Source of the DNA: Nocardioides marmorisolisilvae
GTDB taxonomy: Bacteria > Actinomycetota > Actinomycetes > Propionibacteriales > Nocardioidaceae
Direction: 5' to 3'
Assembly: GCF_031656915.1 (NCBI RefSeq)
Contig: NZ_CP134227.1
Span: 2,232,001-2,296,000, forward strand
Length of the DNA stretch: 64,000 nucleotides
Shown: positions 1-6,865 of the stretch, one piece after another
How positions within the stretch are numbered: the stretch's first letter is position 1
Layout of the letters: the number at the start of each line of letters is the position of its first letter
Translations under genes and position numbers: made by a program
Notes under the pieces: model-generated
What the model saw: the letters and a program-made list of their open reading frames with translations, nothing else
Databases searched by the model: none
Told to the model about the DNA's origin: nothing

Positions 1-2
1 TG

Positions 3-866
3 TCCACGACGCTGCTGCTCGGCCTCATCGCGGGCAGCACGATCGTCCTCGGACTGCCCGTCGGCCGGCTGCGCAGCCCCGCGGCCGGACTGAGGCTGTT
101 CCTCAACGCGATCGCCATCGGCGTGCTGATCTTCCTGGTCTGGGACGTCCTCTCCGCCGCTTGGGAGCCGATCGACGGCGCCCTGGCCGAGACCCACGCG
201 GGTCACCGCGAGCTCGGCACCGCCGTCGGCTACGGCCTGCTGATGCTCGCCGGCGTGGCCGTCGGGCTGCTCGCGCTGGTCTGGTACGAGCGCTGGATGG
301 CCAGCCAGGTCGGTGTGCCCGCGACCACCGGGCAGGGCCCCGGCGCGATGCCGGTAGCCGTCGTCCCCCCACGCGGCCTGGCCGCCTGGCCGAAGGCCCG
401 TCGGCTCGCCCTGCTGATCGCCGTCGGCATCGGTCTGCACAACTTCGCCGAGGGCCTCGCGATCGGCCAGTCCGCCGCCAGCGGCGAGATCGCCCTCGCG
501 CTGATGCTGGTGATCGGCTTCGGCCTGCACAACGCCACCGAGGGCTTCGGCATCGTCGCGCCGCTCGCCGGCGACCTCGACGACGACGGCGTCGCCCGGC
601 GCCCGAGCTGGGGCTTCCTGCTCGCCCTCGGCCTGATCGGCGGCGGCCCGACCTTCGTCGGCACCGTGATCGGGCACGGCTTCACCAGCGAGCCACTCAG
701 CGTGGTGTTCCTCTCCCTGGCCGCCGGCTCGATCCTCTACGTGATCATCCAGCTGATCGGCGTCGCCAGCCGCGCCAAGCGAGCCGACCTGCTCTCCTAC
801 GGCATCCTGCTGGGAATGGTCGCCGGGTTCGTCACCGACGCGATCGTCACCGCCGCCGGCGCCTGA
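3..866 (+). CDS. ZIP family divalent metal transporter (5' truncated by window)
   Basis: Reading frame 3 is open from the first bases, so the gene starts before the window; 287 residues are visible. The protein is a multi-pass membrane protein with the two ZIP signature helices, HNFAEGLAIG and, about 35 residues later, HNATEGFGI. Their His/Glu residues form the binuclear metal site of ZIP carriers. A His-poor, Pro/Gly-rich cytoplasmic loop precedes the first motif. The family moves Zn2+ and sometimes other divalent metals into the cytoplasm; the exact metal cannot be told here. The last 13 codons (ending TDAIVTAAGA) are repeated in tandem just after the stop. An internal ATG at 123 exists, but upstream codons encode matching hydrophobic helix sequence, so it is not the start. 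Confidence 0.85.
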   Translation, partial: STTLLLGLIAGSTIVLGLPVGRLRSPAAGLRLFLNAIAIGVLIFLVWDVLSAAWEPIDGALAETHAGHRELGTAVGYGLLMLAGVAVGLLALVWYERWMASQVGVPATTGQGPGAMPVAVVPPRGLAAWPKARRLALLIAVGIGLHNFAEGLAIGQSAASGEIALALMLVIGFGLHNATEGFGIVAPLAGDLDDDGVARRPSWGFLLALGLIGGGPTFVGTVIGHGFTSEPLSVVFLSLAAGSILYVIIQLIGVASRAKRADLLSYGILLGMVAGFVTDAIVTAAGA

Positions 867-910
867 CCCCCCACCGACGCGATCGTCACCGCCGCCGGTG
901 CCTCACCCGA
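833..910. repeat. 39-bp tandem duplication of the ZIP gene 3' end
   Basis: Positions 833-871 and 872-910 are direct repeats of 39 bp, exactly 13 codons, differing at only a few positions. The first copy carries the TGA stop; in the second copy this triplet is TCA. A recent in-frame tandem duplication of the gene end would explain this. Confidence 0.85.
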
Positions 911-921
911 CGGCCGGCGCC

Positions 922-1713
922 TCAACCGACCTCGCGGGTCGCCACCACCGCACGATGATCGGACGCATTCTCCAGGATCCTCACCGCCGCGGCGGGGCCC
1001 GGGCCGTGCACATCGTCCACCTGCCGGCGCGGTCCCAGGGTCCCCGGCCCGTCCTCGCGGCCCTGCCATGCAGAGGTGAGGCCCCGCAGCCGCAGACCGT
1101 CGAAGTTCGAGTCACCGACGGCGTGCACGACCCGACCGCGGGCCAGCTCCCGGTCGATGACGGTCTGCAGCCGGCGTACCTCCGCTCGGTGCCGCGCCAC
1201 GAGCAGCGGCCGGTCGCAGCGGTACCTCCCCCCGCGTTGTACCCCGGGCACCAGGTGGAAGCAGAGCAGGCACACCGTCCGGCCACTCGCACGGTCACGG
1301 TAGACAGCGCTGGTCAACAGCCGCCCCGGCTCGATCCCGCGCCACCGGTCGGGATTCTCGCCGCGGCCCGGGGCACTCAGCGGCACCAGGCGACTGTCCA
1401 CGAGGTCGTAGCGATCGGCCCGCGCACCGACGACGCAGTCGCCCACGACCGGCACGCTCCAGAGGTACGACGACCCGGTGCCGGGCGCCCAGAGGCCGGG
1501 AATCGATGGAGCGGTCCCGACCCTGCCGTGCTCGCGCAGCAGCCCGAGCCGACCCGGTCCCCACTCCTGCAGCCCGACCAGGTCCGGACCGGCCGCGAGA
1601 ACACCGGCGAGGGCCTCCCGAGCGGCCCGCCGGCCCAACCCGTCGCGGATGTTCGCGGTGGCCACCACGGTGCGCACCACGGGACCCGGTTCGCGGTGTC
1701 GCCCCCCATTCAT
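922..1713 (-). CDS. Endonuclease/exonuclease/phosphatase (EEP) fold hydrolase
   Basis: 263 residues if the ATG at 1713 is used; an ATG at 1758 would add 15 residues, and neither has a clear Shine-Dalgarno. Motifs of the EEP superfamily occur in the right order: ANIRDG near the N-terminus, LQEWG about residue 50 (metal-binding Glu), GDSNFDG near residue 200 and the C-terminal SDHRAVVA. These are the metal- and phosphate-binding positions of DNase I-like phosphodiesterases and phosphatases. The substrate cannot be deduced. It has no signal peptide. It lies downstream of the PIG-L gene on the same strand with a gap of about 60 bp, so the two may be cotranscribed. Confidence 0.7.
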   Translation of the reverse strand: MNGGRHREPGPVVRTVVATANIRDGLGRRAAREALAGVLAAGPDLVGLQEWGPGRLGLLREHGRVGTAPSIPGLWAPGTGSSYLWSVPVVGDCVVGARADRYDLVDSRLVPLSAPGRGENPDRWRGIEPGRLLTSAVYRDRASGRTVCLLCFHLVPGVQRGGRYRCDRPLLVARHRAEVRRLQTVIDRELARGRVVHAVGDSNFDGLRLRGLTSAWQGREDGPGTLGPRRQVDDVHGPGPAAAVRILENASDHRAVVATREVG

Positions 1714-1777
1714 GCTTCCGTCAGGTTGGATGTGGGAATCTGGGTGCGAAAGGTCCATGGGAGGCAGCCGATGCGGG

Positions 1778-2590
1778 TCAGCGCAGGGTCTCGAACACGT
1801 CGTCGAGCAGTGCACCGGCCCTCGGGCGACCGCGCTCGCGGAACCACTCGTGTCCCAGCACCGGACCCAGCAGCGGACGCGGCAGTCGCAGCAGCAGAGC
1901 GACCGTCCGGATCGACCGGCCGCCGCCGGTCTGGCTGTGGTGCGCCGCGAGCGCCGCACGCTTCGCGCCGAGGTGCCGACGTACGTCGACCCGGTGCGTC
2001 AGATCCGACCGCGCCGTGTAGCAGTTCGCGAACCGGCCGGGTGGCACCAGCCGCGCCAGCCCCGGGATCACCTCCATCAGCCGGGCGATCCTGCCGAGCA
2101 GGTCGCGATCGACTGTCGCCTCCAGCACCACCGGTGTCCCGGCGAGCTCGGCGGCAAGCACTCCGACTCGGTGCACCTGGACGTGGTCGGCATGGCCGTA
2201 GCCACCGTGCTCGTCGTACACCGTCAGCACGTCCGCTCGTTCCTCGTCCAGCACCGCTGCGAGCCTCGCGGCCGGTCCGGCCGGGTCGAGCAGCGCGAAC
2301 GGCACCGGGCCGCCCGGAGACGACGTCGGAGTGTCACTGCCCGAGTCGGGATATCCCAGCAGCACCACCCGAGCGCAGCCGAGCGCTGCCGCCGCGCGGT
2401 CGAGCTCCGCGAGGCGGCGTTCCCCGAGCCCGGACCTTGTGGACGCGTCGTCGGCCAGACCGGCCTCGCCGGCAGTCGCCGTCACCAGCACGACCCGGTG
2501 ACCTTCTGCCGCGGCGCGGGCCAGGGTGCCTCCGGTCAGCAGCGACTCGTCGTCGGGGTGGGCATGGAAGGCGACCAGCGTGAACGACAC
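1778..2590 (-). CDS. PIG-L family N-acetylglucosaminyl deacetylase-like protein
   Basis: 270 residues from a GTG at 2590. The N-terminus has AFHAHPDDES, the zinc-binding HPDD signature of the PIG-L/LmbE family, and a later HADHVQVH supplies the third zinc ligand. In actinobacteria such proteins include MshB (mycothiol biosynthesis), Mca (mycothiol conjugate amidase) and deacetylases of glycolipids; this sequence is not clearly any one of them. The open frame continues upstream to 2701 but that part is low complexity and antisense to the divergent gene. The two divergent genes start within about 10 bp of each other, so they must share promoter DNA. Confidence 0.72.
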   Translation of the reverse strand: MSFTLVAFHAHPDDESLLTGGTLARAAAEGHRVVLVTATAGEAGLADDASTRSGLGERRLAELDRAAAALGCARVVLLGYPDSGSDTPTSSPGGPVPFALLDPAGPAARLAAVLDEERADVLTVYDEHGGYGHADHVQVHRVGVLAAELAGTPVVLEATVDRDLLGRIARLMEVIPGLARLVPPGRFANCYTARSDLTHRVDVRRHLGAKRAALAAHHSQTGGGRSIRTVALLLRLPRPLLGPVLGHEWFRERGRPRAGALLDDVFETLR

Positions 2591-3689
2591 GACCCAAGTC
2601 TTGCAGCGGCCGGAGCCCACGGCTCCCCCCACGCCCACTGATGGCGTGCCGCCGACGCCGCGCAGCCGCACCCGTACTCGCGTGCTGCGCGTCCTGGGCA
2701 TGGCCGCCGGACTCGGCCTGCTCGGCTACGTGCTGCCGCGCGCGCTGGGCACCACTCTGACCGCGATCGGTCACACCCTCGCCGCGCTGCCACCGACGTG
2801 GGTGGCCGGCCTCCTCGTGCTGTGGGCCGCCGGCCTCGTGGCGCACTCGTTCGTCCTGACCGCCGCACTGCCCGGCCTCACCACCCGCCGGGCGCTGACC
2901 CTGAACCTCACCGGCAGCTCGGTCTCGAACGTGGTCCCGTTCGGCGGCGCCGCCGGGATGACGCTCAACTACGTGATGATCAGGTCGTGGAAGGCGGACA
3001 CCTCGGCGTTCGCCGCCTTCCTGCTGGTCAGCAACATCTGGGACTTCATGCTCAAGCTCGCGCTGCCGGCGGTCGCACTGATCGCCCTCATCCTCGAAGG
3101 CGGAGTGGTCAGCCCCGGCCTGCGCACGGTCGCCGTGATCACCGCGAGCGTCCTCGGCGCCACCGTGGTCGCACTGGCCGTGGGCATCGTCAGCCGTCGG
3201 CACGCCGAGGCCGTGACCCGTCCCCTCGTGCACCTGTTCGCTGCGGTCCGACGGCTGCTCCGCGGCCACGCCGACCCCGCCGCGCTGACCCACCACGTGC
3301 TCGAGGCACGCGACCGGGTCGCCGAGGTCGTCCGCCGCAAGTGGTGGCAGCTCTCCGCCGGCATGGTCGGCTATGCCGTCCTCCAGGCCCTGCTGCTCGC
3401 GGCCTGCCTGACCGCCGTCGGCAACACCTTCGGCATCGCCGCAGTGCTGGCGGCGTACGCCGTGGAGCGGATCCTCACACTTGCCCAGATCACGCCGGGA
3501 GGCACCGGCATCACCGAGGCCGGGACCGCCGGGGTGCTGATCGCCCTCGGCGGCGACCCGACCGCGGTCGCGGCGGGCGTGCTGCTCTACCGAGCGATCA
3601 CCTACGCGCTCGAGATCCCGGTCGGCGGAGCCTGGCTCGGCGGCTGGCTGTGGGCCCGACGGGTCCGACGCACGGCGGGCATCGCCTGA
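2580..3689 (+). CDS. Lysylphosphatidylglycerol synthase TM-region/flippase-like membrane protein (UPF0104 type)
   Basis: Up to 369 residues; possible starts are GTG 2580 and TTG 2601. After a 40-residue Pro/Thr/Arg-rich leader there are about seven to eight hydrophobic segments. The C-terminal half has GGTGITEAGTAG, the glycine-rich motif typical of the MprF/AglD membrane domain family. There is no cytoplasmic lysyl-transferase domain, so this is the membrane part alone, which in relatives moves or modifies lipids. Its stop overlaps the start of a glycosyltransferase gene (ATGA at 3689), so the two are translationally coupled. A joint role in making or flipping a glycolipid is inference. Confidence 0.72.
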   Translation: MNDTTQVLQRPEPTAPPTPTDGVPPTPRSRTRTRVLRVLGMAAGLGLLGYVLPRALGTTLTAIGHTLAALPPTWVAGLLVLWAAGLVAHSFVLTAALPGLTTRRALTLNLTGSSVSNVVPFGGAAGMTLNYVMIRSWKADTSAFAAFLLVSNIWDFMLKLALPAVALIALILEGGVVSPGLRTVAVITASVLGATVVALAVGIVSRRHAEAVTRPLVHLFAAVRRLLRGHADPAALTHHVLEARDRVAEVVRRKWWQLSAGMVGYAVLQALLLAACLTAVGNTFGIAAVLAAYAVERILTLAQITPGGTGITEAGTAGVLIALGGDPTAVAAGVLLYRAITYALEIPVGGAWLGGWLWARRVRRTAGIA

Positions 3690-4852
3690 TGCGGATCCTG
3701 CACGTCACCGACGTCTACCACCCGCGGGTCGGCGGCATCGAGGTCTTCGTCGACGACCTCGCCGGCCGACAGTCGGCCCGCCACGACGTGACCGTGCTGA
3801 CCACCACCCCCGCGAGGCGGGGCCACGACCCGTTGCCGGACGGTCCGGTGCAGGTCGCCCGAGTGCCGCGCAGCACGCCGTACGGCCTCCTGGCGGCACG
3901 ACTTCCGGTCCGCCTCGATGAGTACGACGTGGTGCACGCCCACCTGTCGGTGGTGTCCCCGTTCGCGACCCTGGTGGCTCGTCGGGCCGCCGCAGCGGGC
4001 CTGCCCTGCGTGCTGACCGTGCACTCGATGTGGGGCGGCAACCCTGCGGTCGTGCGCACCGTGCGGACGCTGTCCGGCTGGTCCCGCTGGCCGGTGGTGT
4101 GGACCACGGTGAGCCGGGCAGCCGCGCGTGACGTGCGCAGTGCCCTGCCGGGCGCACACGTCCTGGTGGTGCCCAACGCCGTCGACGTCGACTGGTGGCG
4201 CGAGCACGCCGCGGTCCCGTCCGACGAGCGTCCGATGACGATCGTGGCGGTGATGCGGCTGGCCGGCCGCAAGCGACCCCTCGAGCTGGTCCGCGCTCTG
4301 GCGCAGGTCCGGCGCAGCGTCCCGGCCGACGTACCCCTGCGCGCGGTGCTGGTCGGGGACGGTCCGCTGGCCGGGCCGGTCGCGGCCGCGGTCGAGCGGC
4401 ACCAGATGACCGACTGGGTCGAGCTGCCCGGCTACCTCACCCGCAGCCAGATCCGCGATCTCTACGCCGAGGCCGACGTGCACGTGGCGCCGGCCTTCCG
4501 GGAGTCCTTCGGGATCGCCGCCCTCGAGGCGCGCGCCGCCGGGCTGCCCGTGGTCGCGATGCGCAGCGGCGGCGTCGGGGAGTTCATCCTCGACGGGGTC
4601 GAGGGGATGCTCTGCCTCGATGACTCGGAGATGGCGCACGCCCTGACCCATCTGGCCACCCGCCCGGCCACCAGGCGCGCGATGGCCGCCCACAACGTCG
4701 CCGTCCGACCCGACCTCGACTGGGAACGGGTGCTCGACGAGACCGACGACGCCTACCAGCAGGCAGAGGTGCGAGTCAGCCTCGCGCCCGCCGGACGCGG
4801 CGCCCGCAGACGCGCCACGTCCCGGCTCAGGACGGCAGCGCTTCGGGACTGA
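3689..4852 (+). CDS. Family 4-type (GT-B) glycosyltransferase
   Basis: 387 residues, starting at the ATG that overlaps the upstream stop. It has the GT-B two-domain layout: an N-terminal acceptor domain with GGIEVFVDDLA near residue 15, and a C-terminal nucleotide-sugar domain with VAVMRLAGRKRP and FRESFGIAALEARAAGLPVV. The latter is the E-x7-E motif of retaining family 4 enzymes. It is probably peripheral on the cytoplasmic membrane face. Being coupled to a flippase-like membrane protein it likely acts on a lipid-linked or envelope glycan; sugar and acceptor are unknown. The last 26 bp overlap the end of the convergent PAP2 gene. Confidence 0.85.
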   Translation: MRILHVTDVYHPRVGGIEVFVDDLAGRQSARHDVTVLTTTPARRGHDPLPDGPVQVARVPRSTPYGLLAARLPVRLDEYDVVHAHLSVVSPFATLVARRAAAAGLPCVLTVHSMWGGNPAVVRTVRTLSGWSRWPVVWTTVSRAAARDVRSALPGAHVLVVPNAVDVDWWREHAAVPSDERPMTIVAVMRLAGRKRPLELVRALAQVRRSVPADVPLRAVLVGDGPLAGPVAAAVERHQMTDWVELPGYLTRSQIRDLYAEADVHVAPAFRESFGIAALEARAAGLPVVAMRSGGVGEFILDGVEGMLCLDDSEMAHALTHLATRPATRRAMAAHNVAVRPDLDWERVLDETDDAYQQAEVRVSLAPAGRGARRRATSRLRTAALRD

Positions 4853-5936
4853 CCAGCCGCGCGGGCTCGTCGACCAGATGCCGCGGGGGTCCGGCCACGG
4901 ACGGAGCGGCGGCGGCCTCGCCCTTGGGATAGATCATCCAGCGTCCGAAGCGCACGCCCAGGAAGGCGATGATCAGCCCGGCGACGTCGTCGACGGCGAA
5001 GTGCCAGCCCCAGTACACCGTGGCGAACGCCGTACCGATGAGGAAGACGAGCATCACGATCGTCGTACGACGCAATCGGTAGTAGCTCGCCATCAGCAGC
5101 ACCAGCGCCGTCACCCCGATGTGCAGGCTCGCGAACGCGGACACTGCAGCCCAGGAGTCGGCCGCATGCGGATGGGCCAGCAGGTGTGCGCGTTGCACCA
5201 GCAGGTGGGCCTGGTCGTCCTGGATCGGCGTGTGCGCGAGGCCCGCGAAGTCCTTCGGGGCCGACCAGAACGGCCCCAGCGTGGGGATCAGGTAGTAGCT
5301 GCCTACTCCGAGGATCCACACCCACATCCCCGCAGCGATGAACACGAAGCCGTCGCGCAGCCGCTCCACGAAGACGATCGCGGCCACCGGGCCAACGGTC
5401 TCGGGGATGCCGAAGGCCTCGTAGATCGCCCACAGCACCCACGCGGCGACGTGCTGGCCGAAGAGGTCGTGCAGCAGCACCGCTGGGCTGTGCCCGAAGA
5501 AGATCACCTTGTCCCAGTGCAGCAGTATGGAGTCGCGCGGGGCGTTGAAGACATCCCAGCTCTTCAGGTTGTGGTAGGAGAAGTAGACGACCTGGTAGGA
5601 CAGCAGCGCGACCAGGGAGAGCGCGGTGCGGCGCCAGGTCCACTTGCGCTGCAGCCCGGCGAGCACCGCCCGTGGGCTGCGGCCGCCGCGGGGCAGCCGC
5701 CACCAGGCGTCGAGCACCGCGAGCAGCACCAGGAGCAGCAGGAAGACCCCGAATCGGGACCCGAACATGGAGTGGTGCGGATCCTTCAGCGGGATCCCCA
5801 CGAACGCTGACCGGACCGCGGCGAGCGTGACGAACAGGCCGGCGAGCACCAGCAGCGGCACGATCCAGCGCGCCTCCGGCTCGCTCTGGCGAGTCGTCGT
5901 GGGCACCGGATCGACCCTCTCGGCGTCCGCGGTCAT
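4827..5936 (-). CDS. PAP2 superfamily membrane phosphatase
   Basis: 369 residues. The ATG at 5936 is chosen because an AGGAGG lies 6 bp upstream; an in-frame ATG further out has no ribosome site. About six hydrophobic segments are seen. The C-terminal part carries the PAP2-type histidines in SLHIGVTALVLL and WGWHFAVDDVAG. This resembles the aureobasidin-resistance/inositol-phosphotransferase subgroup, which acts on lipid phosphates or phosphoinositol transfer at the outer membrane face. Whether it is a hydrolase or a transferase cannot be settled. Neighbouring glycosyltransferase and flippase-like genes point to lipid or envelope work. Confidence 0.78.
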   Translation of the reverse strand: MTADAERVDPVPTTTRQSEPEARWIVPLLVLAGLFVTLAAVRSAFVGIPLKDPHHSMFGSRFGVFLLLLVLLAVLDAWWRLPRGGRSPRAVLAGLQRKWTWRRTALSLVALLSYQVVYFSYHNLKSWDVFNAPRDSILLHWDKVIFFGHSPAVLLHDLFGQHVAAWVLWAIYEAFGIPETVGPVAAIVFVERLRDGFVFIAAGMWVWILGVGSYYLIPTLGPFWSAPKDFAGLAHTPIQDDQAHLLVQRAHLLAHPHAADSWAAVSAFASLHIGVTALVLLMASYYRLRRTTIVMLVFLIGTAFATVYWGWHFAVDDVAGLIIAFLGVRFGRWMIYPKGEAAAAPSVAGPPRHLVDEPARLVSPEALPS

Positions 5937-6108
5937 CGCCACCTCCTGGTCATGCGGTTCGGGCCCAACCAAGCGTGTGCGCATGACGGGCACATGAAGG
6001 CCGGGGCAGGAAAACCCTGCCATGCCCGCCATTCCCGAGCCGTCCCGGGTCAGTGCCGCGCTGCCGTGGAGCGCGTCCGCCGGTGAGCGCCGCGCCCAGT
6101 CAGTCCAG

Positions 6109-6678
6109 TCAGTCCAGCCAGGTGACCGCGGTGTCCACGCGCGCAACGGCGCCGTTGGGGACCTCGACCCACGTCGTCCGGTGTGCGGGCTCGCCCCTCA
6201 GATGTCCCACGGCGGCGCGGATCGCATCGCCGTGCGAGACCAGCACGGTCGGGCCCCGACGGGGCACCTCGGCCAGCGCAGCGGCCATCCGGTCGCGTAC
6301 GTCGGCCGGCGACTCGCCGCCGGCCACGGGCAGGGTCGGATCGCTCCACTCGTGGGCCTCGGCGGCCGCCCAGGTCTCGTCGTACGTCTTGCCCTCGAGC
6401 GCACCGAGCGCCTGCTCGCGCAGCCGCGGATCGGCCTCGACGGCGCCGCCGGCGATCGTCGCGATGATCTGCGCGGTCTCGACGGCGCGCACCAGATCGC
6501 TGGTCAGGATCCGCGACACGGCCGCTCCGCCGAGATCGCGCTTGATCCGCAGCGCCGCGAGGACCGCCTGCTCCCTGCCGAGGTCCGTCAGCCGAGGGTG
6601 GGAGGTCTGACCCTGGGTGAGCCGGAGCACGTTCCACTCCGACTGGCCGTGCCGGGTCAGGTAGAACGGATCGGGCAC
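6109..6678 (-). CDS. Histidine phosphatase superfamily protein, possible alpha-ribazole phosphatase (CobC-like)
   Basis: 189 residues from a GTG at 6678; no ATG is in frame nearby. The N-terminus reads YLTRHGQSEWN, the RHG phospho-histidine motif of the phosphoglycerate mutase-like family. The second catalytic His is in VLVSHGDAIRA, and the middle has the Glu-containing REQALGALEGKTYDE region. The gene is divergent from cobN and its riboswitch. In cobalamin clusters a protein of this family removes the phosphate from alpha-ribazole phosphate or adenosylcobalamin phosphate, a step with no other candidate here. That role rests only on location; the family also includes general sugar and nucleotide phosphatases. 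Confidence 0.75.
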   Translation of the reverse strand: MPDPFYLTRHGQSEWNVLRLTQGQTSHPRLTDLGREQAVLAALRIKRDLGGAAVSRILTSDLVRAVETAQIIATIAGGAVEADPRLREQALGALEGKTYDETWAAAEAHEWSDPTLPVAGGESPADVRDRMAAALAEVPRRGPTVLVSHGDAIRAAVGHLRGEPAHRTTWVEVPNGAVARVDTAVTWLD

Positions 6679-6714
6679 CGGCCCATTGTCCGCCCATCCC
6701 GTAGGCTGACGCCC

Positions 6715-6865
6715 ACCGCCCGTGGCGCAGGAACCCGGTGAGACTCCGGGGCGGTTCCGCCACTGTGATGTCCCCGAGCCTGTGGGGGACGCAGCCAGAC
6801 ACTGGCCACGGGTAGATCCGACCGCTAGACGGGGCGAGAACCCCGGAGGAGGAACCCGCCCCCGT
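6715..6865 (+). ncRNA. Cobalamin riboswitch 1 (upstream of cobN)
   Basis: The conserved core is GGTGAGACTCCGGGG followed by GGTTCCGCCACTGTGATG (about 6737-6770) and the distal GCAGCCAGACACTGGCC (6791-6807). The closing stem CCCGTGGC (6719-6726) pairs perfectly with GCCACGGG (6805-6812). Downstream, ACGGGGCG (6829-6836) can pair, with one bulge, to the CGCCCCCGT that spans the start codon (6857-6865). This would place GGAGGAGG and the GTG of cobN in a hairpin, which suggests translational control. Helix bounds are by eye. Confidence 0.9.

Noticed and set aside
1714-1959. Longer N-terminus for the EEP hydrolase
   Set aside because: The extra sequence is Cys/Arg-rich and overlaps the PIG-L gene end; the domain begins after residue 10 of the chosen start.
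6005-6021. Hairpin GGCAGG-AAAAC-CCTGCC as a terminator of the histidine phosphatase gene
   Set aside because: The stem is only 6 bp and no T-run follows on the relevant strand, so I do not claim it.
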